From assembly GCA_030834765.1 (NCBI GenBank), contig JAUQXG010000551.1:1-6638 (forward strand): a stretch of 6,638 nucleotides of DNA, in the 5' to 3' direction. The DNA is from Lutispora sp. (GTDB lineage: Bacteria; Bacillota; Clostridia; Lutisporales; Lutisporaceae). The first letter of the stretch is position 1. Each line of letters opens with the position of its first letter. The position numbers were made by a program, and so were the translations under genes. The notes under the pieces were generated by a model, which was not told the origin of the DNA, searched no databases, and saw only the letters and a list, made by a program, of their open reading frames with translations. Shown here piece after piece: positions 1-6,024 of the stretch.

Positions 1-1
1 C

Positions 2-583
2 AACCTATCACCATTGATATATACAACAAATTTATATCATGAAAATAAGGTGTATTATCGAGGTATTTTTAATAAAGCTGAGGAAATATATATAGGGGAT
101 AGACTGAAGAATGAAGATAAAAGATTTACAATTGTTGAGGATTTCAATATTGCATTCACCCAAGATATCATATCTATTGCCTGCCTAGGAGGAGAAATGC
201 TTGAACAAGCATACAATCAGCTTAAGGCAAAGTTCGATCTTACTTATCATTACACCATAGATATTTATACCAAGACATACTGGTTAGAAATAACAAATAA
301 AAGTGCAAACAAAAAAGATGCAGTCCAATATTTGAAAAGATATTTAAATGCAGAGCAGATCATATGCTTTGGAGATAACCTGAATGACTTGCCAATGTTT
401 GAGGCATCGGATTATAGCTATGCAGTAAAAAATGCAAATGAACTAGTGAAAAAAGCTGCTACTGCTGTGATTGAAAGCAATATCAATAATGGGGTAGCAA
501 GCTTTTTAGAGGAATATTTTGAACATAGAGGGAGATATTATCCAATGAAGATAACCTCCATAGATAAACAAAATAATATATAA
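2..583 (+). CDS. Cof-type HAD-IIB family phosphatase, 3' portion (5' end outside window)
   Basis: The frame is open from base 2 with no stop, so the gene begins before the window. The TTG at 14 is an internal leucine (Asn-Leu-Ser-Pro precedes it) rather than a credible start. Counting from that TTG, the visible part has the HAD motif IV GDNLND at residues 120-125, which binds the Mg2+ of the active site. A Lys-rich stretch ITNKSANKKDA (93-103) sits where Cof proteins carry the motif III lysine. The segment after GDNLND (AVKNA, then NNGV) is the usual tail of Cof/YidA-like sugar or nucleotide phosphatases. Family members are about 260-290 aa, so roughly the first 85 residues, with the nucleophilic DxD motif, are missing. 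The enzyme is probably a cytoplasmic phosphatase of small phosphorylated metabolites; its substrate cannot be read from sequence. It is followed by the MutS-like gene after 15 bases. Confidence 0.85.
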   Translation, partial: NLSPLIYTTNLYHENKVYYRGIFNKAEEIYIGDRLKNEDKRFTIVEDFNIAFTQDIISIACLGGEMLEQAYNQLKAKFDLTYHYTIDIYTKTYWLEITNKSANKKDAVQYLKRYLNAEQIICFGDNLNDLPMFEASDYSYAVKNANELVKKAATAVIESNINNGVASFLEEYFEHRGRYYPMKITSIDKQNNI

Positions 584-590
584 GGGAGAG
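582..590 (+). promoter_or_regulatory. Ribosome-binding site fixing the TTG start of the MutS-like gene
   Basis: AAGGGAGAG lies 8 bases before TTG 599 and overlaps the last two bases of the upstream HAD stop codon (581-583). No comparable site precedes the in-frame ATG at 638. This supports the TTG start and translational linkage with the HAD gene. Confidence 0.7.
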
Positions 591-598
591 CTGCCATA

Positions 599-2200
599 TT
601 GACCAAAGAATCTATATTTTCAAAACGCAACCTTTTTATGAATAAAAAAGTTTTAAGGCTAATAAGGCGGCAGTATAAAGAGGACATAGATAAGACAAGA
701 AATCATGAAAGAATAAGAAAGTTCTTTGATATGAAAGAAAAAAAGGAATATACATTAGATGATCAAACCTGGGACGATTTAGATATGAATAAGGTATATG
801 ATAAATTAGATAGAAGTTATAGCAGTTTAGGAGAGGCAGCCTTGTATGCCATGCTAAGAAGTCCTTTCATGGATGAAGAAAAACTAAAAGATAGAAATAG
901 GGTCATTGAATTATTGAAAGAGAATGAAATCATAAGAGAATCATTGCAATATATATATTTTGACTTAAATAAGGATAAATATAATACTTTTTTAAATATG
1001 ATAGAAAATGACCTTGTGATAAATAAGTTTAAATATTATCTATATACTTTCCTTGGTAAAATATTGCCCATCATATTTATTCTTCTTTCCATCTTTCATG
1101 ATAAAAAGTTTATGCTGGTATTTTTTGCAATCAGCATGTTCAATATGTTCATAAACAGTAATGAAAGAAATACGATTAAGTCCAATGGAATATTGTATTT
1201 GAGAAACATTATTAAATCTGCTAAGAAGATATCTGCTGTAAGAAATAAAGGTATCGCTGATTACACAGATAAAATTGTTGTTGCTTTAAAGAATATAAAG
1301 GGGATTGACAGGGGTACAAGGTTAATAGGATTTGCGAATATGTGGGGAGGATTATTTGAAAGCATTTCAGTAGCATTTCTTTTAGAAGAAAGTGCCTATT
1401 ATGCCATATCAAGCTTATTAAAAGAAAAAAAGCAATGTTTGATAGATATTTATGAAACAATGGGTGAATTAGAAGCATTGATTTCAATTTCTGGTTACCA
1501 ATATAATTTGAAATATCAATATGCAAAGCCCAGGTTTATACAAGGGACTTCATTAAATATAAAAGAAGGGGTACATCCACTTATAGAAAATGCCATACCC
1601 AACTCTGTCAGTATAAAAAATAAGGGTATTGTGCTTACTGGAACAAATATGTCAGGCAAATCTACCTTTTTAAGAATGCTAGGAGTAAACATCTTATTAG
1701 CTCAAACCTTTTATTTCGCTTTAGCCAAAGAGTACGAAGCTTGCTTTTTTAATATCGTTACATCAATCAGCCCTAGTGATGATTTAGTAAAAGGAAAGAG
1801 CTTTTATATGGCAGAAGCAGAATCCATTTTAAGAATAATTAATGCTTTGGAAAAGGAAATACCAGTATTTTGTCCTATAGATGAGATATTTAGGGGAACA
1901 AACCCAATAGAGAGAATTTCATTGTCTGCAGAAATATTAATGTACTTAAGTCAAGGAAAAACCATTTCTATTATAGCAACACATGATAGAGAATTAACTG
2001 ATATTCTAAAGGATATTTACGAATTTTATTATTTCAGTGAAATGGTTGACAGCAGCCAAGGCTTAAACTTTGACTATAAACTGAAGCAAGGGGTGTCGCA
2101 GACACGAAATGCCATTAAACTTTTACAATATATGAATTATCCAAAAGCAATCATAGACAAATCATATCAAAGAGCTGAAAAAATAGAAGGGTTTATATGA
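599..2200 (+). CDS. MutS-family ATPase with two predicted transmembrane helices, no mismatch-recognition domain
   Basis: This 533-aa protein has a C-terminal MutS domain V ATPase. The Walker A motif is GTNMSGKST (348-356). The MutS-type segment SDDLVKGKSFYMAEAE (393-408) matches the DDLxxGxSxFMxEM region of MutS. The Walker B is VFCPIDEIFRGT (423-434), with D428 and E429 for Mg2+ and water activation, and THDREL (461-466) carries the conserved His. Residues 60-140 and 200-340 are helical and look like a reduced core/clamp region. The N-terminal mismatch-binding domain and the Phe-x-Glu motif of MutS1 are absent. Two hydrophobic stretches, about 148-166 and 171-187, are separated by a short charged loop (HDKK) and look like a membrane hairpin. 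The protein is about 320 aa shorter than canonical MutS. It belongs with MutS-related proteins of unknown role, and a mismatch-repair function should not be assumed. It is probably co-transcribed with the HAD gene. Confidence 0.85.
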   Translation: MTKESIFSKRNLFMNKKVLRLIRRQYKEDIDKTRNHERIRKFFDMKEKKEYTLDDQTWDDLDMNKVYDKLDRSYSSLGEAALYAMLRSPFMDEEKLKDRNRVIELLKENEIIRESLQYIYFDLNKDKYNTFLNMIENDLVINKFKYYLYTFLGKILPIIFILLSIFHDKKFMLVFFAISMFNMFINSNERNTIKSNGILYLRNIIKSAKKISAVRNKGIADYTDKIVVALKNIKGIDRGTRLIGFANMWGGLFESISVAFLLEESAYYAISSLLKEKKQCLIDIYETMGELEALISISGYQYNLKYQYAKPRFIQGTSLNIKEGVHPLIENAIPNSVSIKNKGIVLTGTNMSGKSTFLRMLGVNILLAQTFYFALAKEYEACFFNIVTSISPSDDLVKGKSFYMAEAESILRIINALEKEIPVFCPIDEIFRGTNPIERISLSAEILMYLSQGKTISIIATHDRELTDILKDIYEFYYFSEMVDSSQGLNFDYKLKQGVSQTRNAIKLLQYMNYPKAIIDKSYQRAEKIEGFI

Positions 2201-2201
2201 G

Positions 2202-2231
2202 TTGAAGTGTTTTGAATAGATTTAGTATTAT
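2202..2231 (+). promoter_or_regulatory. Possible sigma-A promoter for the nucleotide pyrophosphatase gene
   Basis: TTGAAG (2202-2207) and TATTAT (2226-2231) are separated by 18 bases, upstream of the gene starting at 2340. The match is moderate and the region is AT-rich, so this may be chance. Confidence 0.3.
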
Positions 2232-2262
2232 ATTATCAAGTTGGACTAGCAATATATGGGGT

Positions 2263-2313
2263 ATGAATAACAAAATAGAAGATATGATGATAAATAGTAT
2301 TTCGGGCTTATAA
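2263..2313 (+). other. 16-codon open frame, possible gene-start remnant
   Basis: An ATG frame encodes MNNKIEDMMINSISGL and then a TAA. A G-rich stretch (TATGGGG, 2255-2261) lies only one base from the ATG, which is poor ribosome-binding spacing. The peptide resembles the charged start of a cytoplasmic enzyme rather than a leader peptide, and it sits in the 139-base gap between two intact genes. It may be a remnant of a deleted gene or may mean nothing. Confidence 0.2.
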
Positions 2314-2339
2314 ATAACTTTTGTACGGAGGCAGATGAT

Positions 2340-2948
2340 ATGCAGTTAATTTACGGTACATACAACAAGGCTAAATTTCATAGCATGATGAAAATGCTAG
2401 AAGGCTTGAACATGGAACTTTTACCTCTTAGTTCCATAGGGAGCTATTTAACTGAATCTGAAGAAAATGGAGATAGTCCCCTTAGCAATGCAGAGCAAAA
2501 AGCGGTGAACTATTATAAGCAAATAAAAAGACCGGTTTTTTCATGTGATTCTGGATTGTTTTTCAAAGGAGTCAAAGATTCAGAGCAACCAGGAGTAAAA
2601 ATAAGAAGAGTAAATGGAACAGCACTAAACGATATTGACCTGATGAATCACTATATAAGATTATCCAATCAATATGGCGGAAAGCTGACAGCATATTATA
2701 AGAATGCAATATGCTTGGTAATGGATGAGAATAACATGATTAGCTATGACGGAGAGGATTTAAATTCAGAGGAATTCTATATAGTAAATCATCCTCACAA
2801 AAAGATGAAGGAAGGGTTTCCCCTTGATTCTATATCTGTCCATATAGAAAGTGGGAGATATTACTATGACATGGATAGCACTGAAAGCAAAAATATAGGT
2901 GTAATCAGTGGGTTTAGAGACTTTTTCATAAGATGCTTCCCACGGTAG
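2340..2948 (+). CDS. HAM1/RdgB-like non-canonical purine NTP pyrophosphatase, divergent
   Basis: The 202-aa length is normal for the HAM1/RdgB family, which hydrolyses dITP, dXTP and ITP to the monophosphate and pyrophosphate so that deaminated purines stay out of DNA and RNA. Family landmarks appear in order. GTYNKAK (6-12) stands for the N-terminal (A/G)TxNxxK motif. EENGDSPLSNAEQKA (41-55) stands for EdGxsFxeNAxxKA. CDSGL (69-73) stands for aDDSGL with its catalytic Asp. PGVKIRR (84-90) stands for PGvxSAR. GFPLDSIS (159-166) stands for the usual GFGYDPIF. The terminal SHR motif is not recognisable. GGAGG (2327-2331) lies 8 bases before the ATG and settles the start. The family assignment is firm, but with several altered motifs the substrate may differ from that of housekeeping RdgB. 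It could be an accessory paralogue. Confidence 0.8.
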   Translation: MQLIYGTYNKAKFHSMMKMLEGLNMELLPLSSIGSYLTESEENGDSPLSNAEQKAVNYYKQIKRPVFSCDSGLFFKGVKDSEQPGVKIRRVNGTALNDIDLMNHYIRLSNQYGGKLTAYYKNAICLVMDENNMISYDGEDLNSEEFYIVNHPHKKMKEGFPLDSISVHIESGRYYYDMDSTESKNIGVISGFRDFFIRCFPR

Positions 2949-2991
2949 GAGCAACTGAAGTAATTGAAGTGAAAGACGAGGTTGGTACTGT

Positions 2992-3069
2992 ATGGAATTA
3001 TTAAGAGAATTAACAGATAAAGATATTGGTTTATATATGGATAATGAAAAATTTCTTACTTATATATAG
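2992..3069 (+). pseudogene. 25-codon gene-start remnant, possibly of a NUDIX-type gene
   Basis: An ATG frame starts MELLRELTDKDIG and stops at TAG after 25 codons. The opening resembles, from memory only, the first residues of some Firmicute NUDIX hydrolases, but nothing resembling the NUDIX box follows in any frame before the next gene at 3106. It most likely records a gene that lost its body by deletion. The ribosome-binding site is weak (GAGG, 2978-2981). A short functional peptide cannot be excluded. Confidence 0.3.
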
Positions 3070-3105
3070 AGATATATTTATATATTATGAACGGAGTGTA
3101 TTTAT

Positions 3106-3501
3106 ATGAAAATTGAAAGAAATGCAAAAATTGATGTAAATGAATTAAATAACCTATTAAAAACAATAGGATGGGGACTAAGTTCATCGAAAAAGTTAGA
3201 GGAATCACTAGGACTATCTTGGGGGTGGGTTACTGTAAGAGATGATGAAAATAGGCTAATAGGATTTGTTCAGATACTTTCTGATGGCATAAAGCACGCC
3301 TACATATTAAGATTACTTGTACATAGAAACCATCAAGGTAAAGGTATTGGTACAAAGCTAATGGAAAATTTAATGCAATTTCTGGAGGAAAGCAATTTAA
3401 ATCCAGTATTGCTCACAAAGCCAGCGGAGGAATCTTTTTATTCAAAGTTTGGGTTATCAAGAAGCAATAAAGGATTCATTTCATTATTCAAATGGTCGTA
3501 G
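3106..3501 (+). CDS. GNAT family N-acetyltransferase (131 aa, single domain)
   Basis: This compact single-domain GNAT enzyme would transfer an acetyl group from acetyl-CoA to an amine in the cytoplasm. Strand beta-4 (YILRLLVHRNH, 66-76) leads into the acetyl-CoA pyrophosphate loop QGKGIG (77-82), the motif A signature (Q/R)xxGx(G/A). The following helix is TKLMENLMQFLEE. Motif B is FYSKFGL (111-117). The length of 131 aa is typical of minimal GNATs. CGGAGTG (3092-3098) sits 7 bases before the ATG and fixes the start. The acceptor cannot be deduced. The nearest intact neighbours are unrelated enzymes, and a truncated frame lies on each side, so it looks like an accessory single-gene unit. Confidence 0.88.
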   Translation: MKIERNAKIDVNELNNLLKTIGWGLSSSKKLEESLGLSWGWVTVRDDENRLIGFVQILSDGIKHAYILRLLVHRNHQGKGIGTKLMENLMQFLEESNLNPVLLTKPAEESFYSKFGLSRSNKGFISLFKWS

Positions 3502-3543
3502 TGATTGTGTATGATAAGAGATATTTACAGGTAGGAGTGTATC

Positions 3544-3618
3544 ATGAAAACATCAGAAATAAATAAGAGCTGGTCAAAGAGCATTGAAAGATCCGAGGAT
3601 AGTTTATTTTTAGGATGA
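3544..3618 (+). pseudogene. 24-codon gene-start remnant with a good ribosome-binding site
   Basis: TAGGAG (3532-3537) precedes an ATG whose frame opens MKTSEINKSWSKS and ends at TGA after 24 codons, just before the next gene. The same bases GGAGTGTAT occur at this site (3534-3542) and upstream of the GNAT gene at 3106 (3093-3101). The peptide is hydrophilic and has no signal or membrane segment. A well-initiated frame that ends at once suggests a deleted gene whose start survived. Its original identity is not recognised. Confidence 0.35.
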
Positions 3619-3624
3619 TAGAGG

Positions 3625-4410
3625 ATGGTAAATATGTTTAGTAAATTTTTAATCACGGAGATAGAATACACAAAAAAATTCACAGAGAATCATGAAGGTA
3701 AGGAGATTATAAGATTCTACGATTATAAGTTGCCAGATATGTATATGCATAATTTTACATTTATTAAAAACAGTGTTTGTAAAAATAAATTTAGAGAGAT
3801 AATTTTGGACGAGTTAGCAAATCGAAAGAAGGAAAATGCAGATTTTTTAAGAATAGAGTTTAATTTTTTTATAAAGGACGATTTCATTGATAAATTACCT
3901 ATAGCTCCTCAAATAACAAAATATGATTACATGTATATTGACCCCAAAATGAGCGGTGATTTAACTGGGAATGAAGGGTGCGTTATAAAAAAAGCCTTAT
4001 CATCAGAAGTCATGGAAAAAGGGATAGAAGTTGATATATTAGCTAATAAATCAGATATGGGAACTGAATTTGCAAAGAAAAGAATATATAGGAAAGCAGA
4101 GGTATATAAACAGCCAGATTCAAATTTGGATTTATATGTTTGTGATTATAATGGCATATCTATTGGAAACTGTGAATTCATGTTAAATAATGATATTGCT
4201 AAAATAGAAGATTTCGATATATTAAAAGACTATCAAAGAAAAGGGTTTGGGACTTCTGTAATAAAACATCTGCTGGAAGAGGCAAATGAGCATGGTGTTG
4301 AATTTGTTTATCTTATAACCGATAGTGGAGATACTGCAAAAGAAATGTATAAAAAATGTGGCTTTGAAAAAGCAGGAGAAAAGACAGAACTATTCTTTAA
4401 TTTGAGTTAA
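3625..4410 (+). CDS. GNAT family N-acetyltransferase (261 aa) with an N-terminal extension
   Basis: The C-terminal part, about residues 150-260, is a GNAT domain. Beta-4 is IAKIEDFDIL (191-200), the acetyl-CoA loop is QRKGFG (204-209), the helix is TSVIKHLLEEA, and motif B is AKEMYKKCGFEKAG (238-251). The first 145 residues contain a strand-helix pattern (for example DFLRIEFNFF, 73-82) that could be a degenerate first GNAT fold, giving the tandem layout seen in several Firmicute acetyltransferases. No acetyl-CoA loop is visible there. The start is uncertain: ATG 3625 directly abuts GAGG (3621-3624), so the in-frame ATG at 3634, 9 bases from that site, may be the true start, giving 258 aa. The substrate is unknown. 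Confidence 0.85.
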   Translation: MVNMFSKFLITEIEYTKKFTENHEGKEIIRFYDYKLPDMYMHNFTFIKNSVCKNKFREIILDELANRKKENADFLRIEFNFFIKDDFIDKLPIAPQITKYDYMYIDPKMSGDLTGNEGCVIKKALSSEVMEKGIEVDILANKSDMGTEFAKKRIYRKAEVYKQPDSNLDLYVCDYNGISIGNCEFMLNNDIAKIEDFDILKDYQRKGFGTSVIKHLLEEANEHGVEFVYLITDSGDTAKEMYKKCGFEKAGEKTELFFNLS

Positions 4411-4521
4411 TTTCAAATTTCAATGAGTCTATACAGCACATAACTTTGGTTTCCCATTTTAGTAGCAACCGAATTGAATTTTATATTTTTATAATGAGTT
4501 TAAGGAAGGGGTGCAATCATC
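4411..4521 (+). other. Intergenic gap with an isolated -10-like box
   Basis: No terminator hairpin or small gene is apparent. TATAAT occurs at 4490-4495, but no -35 box stands at the right distance (TTGAAT at 4474-4479 is only 10 bases away). A promoter for the downstream acetyltransferase is possible but weakly supported. Confidence 0.25.
4503..4511 (+). promoter_or_regulatory. Ribosome-binding site supporting the GTG start at 4522
   Basis: AGGAAGGGG lies 10 bases upstream of GTG 4522. No ATG stands at a suitable distance, and the next codon in frame is GTA, so GTG 4522 is the best start. Confidence 0.6.
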
Positions 4522-5418
4522 GTGGTAACTTTTCGATTATTTAAAGATAATGATATAGAAAGAATTAGTAAATTTTTTGGCTTCCTTGAGGAAAGAAATA
4601 TAGAATTATATGGTGGTAGAAAGGTAGAATGGGATTGTTTTTCTAAACATCCCTGTTTTCAAATGTTTCATCCAGAAAAAATTGGTATTTGGGAAAATAA
4701 AGATGAAATTATAGGAATCGTTCGTCTTGAAAGCCCCTGGGATGGTGGCGTAATGATAGATATTAATCCTGAGTATCTAGAGATTTATAGGGATATGATA
4801 TGCTATGCCGAAGAAACCTTTGCTGGTATAGATGAGGATGGTAATAAATTTTTAAATATATATCGTGTCTCGGATAAGCCGCAAGAGAATTTAGAAAAGA
4901 AAGGATACAACAAAGAAGAAGGGGGGAGAATGCTTTCATTTTCATTGATTGAGCCGATACCTATTGCAGAAACTCCTGAAGGATTTCGGCTAGAACCCCT
5001 TAAAAATGCATATAGTTTTGAAAAACTGAACAACTTGTTGTGGAAAGCATTGGATTATGAAGGAGAACCGCCATCTTATGAAGATGATGTCTATTTACCT
5101 ATAAAACACGCATGGCTAGACTACAGACAGGATATATGTGTTGTTGCAGAAGCACCGAATTATAGCTATGGATCCTTTTGTGGTATGTGGTATGACATAG
5201 ATACAAAAGCAGCTTTTATTGAACCACTTGCGACAGCACAAAAATATAGAAATATGGGACTTGCAAAAGCTTGTATTTATGAATCAATGAAAAAATGTAA
5301 AGAGTTTGGTGCTAAAGTAGTCTATGTTGAACCTGATGAAGAAGCATTAGAATGGTATAAAAAGATAGGATTTAAAGAAGCATATAAAAGTTATTGCTGG
5401 AGCAAGCATAACTTGTGA
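4522..5418 (+). CDS. Tandem-GNAT N-acetyltransferase (298 aa)
   Basis: Two GNAT-like halves can be traced. The first, about residues 1-145, opens VTFRLFKDNDIERIS, a typical GNAT beta-1/alpha-1. It continues with IGIWENKDEIIGIVRLE (54-70, beta-2/3) and closes with a C-terminal LEKKGYNKEEGGRMLSFSL segment. Its acetyl-CoA loop is not conserved. The second half, about 150-298, restarts with FRLEPLKNAYSFEKLNNLL. It carries AAFIEPLATAQKYRNMGLAKA (230-250), in which QKYRNMGLA is the acetyl-CoA loop, and EEALEWYKKIGFKEAY (273-288) as motif B. Only the second domain appears able to bind acetyl-CoA; the first may shape the acceptor site. The protein is cytoplasmic and its substrate is unknown. No tight operon link to either side is seen. 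Confidence 0.87.
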   Translation: MVTFRLFKDNDIERISKFFGFLEERNIELYGGRKVEWDCFSKHPCFQMFHPEKIGIWENKDEIIGIVRLESPWDGGVMIDINPEYLEIYRDMICYAEETFAGIDEDGNKFLNIYRVSDKPQENLEKKGYNKEEGGRMLSFSLIEPIPIAETPEGFRLEPLKNAYSFEKLNNLLWKALDYEGEPPSYEDDVYLPIKHAWLDYRQDICVVAEAPNYSYGSFCGMWYDIDTKAAFIEPLATAQKYRNMGLAKACIYESMKKCKEFGAKVVYVEPDEEALEWYKKIGFKEAYKSYCWSKHNL

Positions 5419-5434
5419 TTTTATAGCTTCACAA

Positions 5435-5644
5435 ATGAGATGTAGACTACTGCTTATAATGAAGGAAGTACAATCAATCGGCATAAGTGGAGGGAAGACC
5501 CCACTTCCCAAAGCAGGTGAGGGTGATATTGATGCTTTTATCTATTGTGACATAATATCTGAATTTAAGAAAATGAAAGAAGAACTTGGAATAGATATAA
5601 ACAAATTACATATATTGCTTATATGGAATCATAACTATAGATAA
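5435..5644 (+). pseudogene. Nucleotidyltransferase N-terminal fragment (truncated gene)
   Basis: The frame encodes 69 aa. Residues 12-38 (VQSIGISGG, then EGDIDAFIYC) match the start of a pol-beta-type nucleotidyltransferase fold: a GG/GS turn followed by the metal-binding DxD pair (D31 and D33). After about residue 40 the family similarity fades, and the frame ends in KLHILLIWNHNYR at a TAA. Complete proteins of this fold need a longer core with a third carboxylate, which is absent here. No ribosome-binding site precedes either ATG (5435 or 5459), and the start falls within what should be the first helix. Both ends therefore look lost. This is best read as a pseudogene lying just upstream of the riboswitch promoter. 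Confidence 0.6.
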
Positions 5645-5665
5645 TAAATATTTCTAAAATTTATA

Positions 5666-5688
5666 ATTCCTATTGACATTATAGGAAT
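5666..5688 (+). repeat. 8-bp inverted repeat running into the -35 box, operator candidate
   Basis: ATTCCTAT (5666-5673) and ATAGGAAT (5681-5688) are perfect inverted repeats separated by 7 bases. The left arm ends on the first base of the TTGACA box and the right arm lies in the spacer, so a bound protein would cover the promoter. No known regulator site is recognised. Confidence 0.45.
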
Positions 5689-5701
5689 ATGGTTTTATAA
5701 T
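5673..5701 (+). promoter_or_regulatory. Sigma-A-type promoter of the riboswitch/NifH-like transcript
   Basis: The consensus -35 TTGACA (5673-5678) and consensus -10 TATAAT (5696-5701) are separated by the ideal 17 bases. Transcription would begin near 5708, about 40 bases upstream of the aptamer. It is the strongest promoter in the window. Confidence 0.85.
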
Positions 5702-5746
5702 AATTATTAACGTTATGATAACATAATGTAAAAACTTAATAGATTA

Positions 5747-5856
5747 TCCTTATCAAGAGAGACTGAGGGATTGGCCCTATGAAGTCTCAGCAACCAGCAT
5801 GTTTCATTTGCATGTATGGTGCTAAATCCAACAGAATTTATTCTGAAAGATGAGGG
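5747..5856 (+). ncRNA. SAM-I (S-box) riboswitch aptamer
   Basis: The sequence carries the S-box signature and folds by hand into the full four-way junction. P1 pairs TCCTTATC (5747-5754) with GATGAGGG (5849-5856). P2 pairs GAGACT (5759-5764) with AGTCTC (5783-5788), with GGG/CCC above it (5767-5769, 5775-5777). P3 pairs ACC and CATG (5793-5795, 5798-5801) with CATG and GGT (5811-5814, 5818-5820). P4 pairs CAGAA (5832-5836) with TTCTG (5841-5845). The P2 loop TTGG (5771-5774) can form the conserved pseudoknot with CCAA (5828-5831). The conserved stretches CAACC, GGTGCTAA and GAAAGATGAG are present. SAM binding stabilises P1. Such elements normally control methionine, cysteine or SAM metabolism, and here the element precedes a NifH-like gene. 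Confidence 0.96.
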
Positions 5857-5893
5857 AGGAACATATCAAATTACCCTTTAGGGTTTTTTATAG

Positions 5894-5927
5894 AATCTTC
5901 TTCTCATATGGGAAGGAGATTTTTTTT
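5894..5927 (+). terminator. Riboswitch-controlled intrinsic terminator
   Basis: A 12-bp stem (5894-5905 with 5910-5921, two G-U pairs) has a 4-base loop, and a run of eight T (5920-5927) overlaps its base. The 5' arm can instead pair with the 3' strand of P1: 5850-5860 with 5896-5907, 11 pairs and one bulged base. This gives an antiterminator when SAM is absent. The layout is an OFF switch: high SAM holds P1, frees the terminator and stops transcription before the NifH-like gene. Confidence 0.9.
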
Positions 5928-6024
5928 ATTGCCCTAAAACCAATTACACAGATAGGTGATATCTAAATTAAAAATCCGAGAATGAAATGTAACGAACATC
6001 ATTAATTATGGAGGTGCAACAAGT
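5928..6024 (+). promoter_or_regulatory. Leader between the terminator and the NifH-like gene, with a strong ribosome-binding site
   Basis: GGAGGTG (6010-6016) lies 8 bases before TTG 6025 and settles this unusual start, since no in-frame ATG occurs before residue 38. A 5-bp hairpin (AGATA 5950-5954 with TATCT 5960-5964) is too small to be given a function. Confidence 0.7.

Noticed and set aside
1221..1526. Minus-strand open frame of about 100 codons
   Set aside because: It lies wholly inside the MutS-like gene, its translation has no family features, and it has no convincing ribosome-binding site; it is a shadow of the real gene.
3061..3088. AT-rich partial dyad (runs of TATATA) before the GNAT gene
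   Set aside because: It is low-complexity AT sequence without a T-tract or a defined stem; it may act as promoter DNA, but no -35/-10 pair is clear.
4763..5033. Two overlapping minus-strand open frames
   Set aside because: Both are antisense to the tandem GNAT gene, which has clear domain motifs through this stretch.
2201..5644. Integron-like gene cassette array
   Set aside because: The gaps between the single-gene units do not share a common long imperfect palindrome as attC sites would; only the short GGAGTGTAT ribosome-binding context repeats.
5741..5930. T-box or other leader class
   Set aside because: No specifier loop or T-box (TGGNACC-type) sequence is present, while every conserved SAM-I element is.
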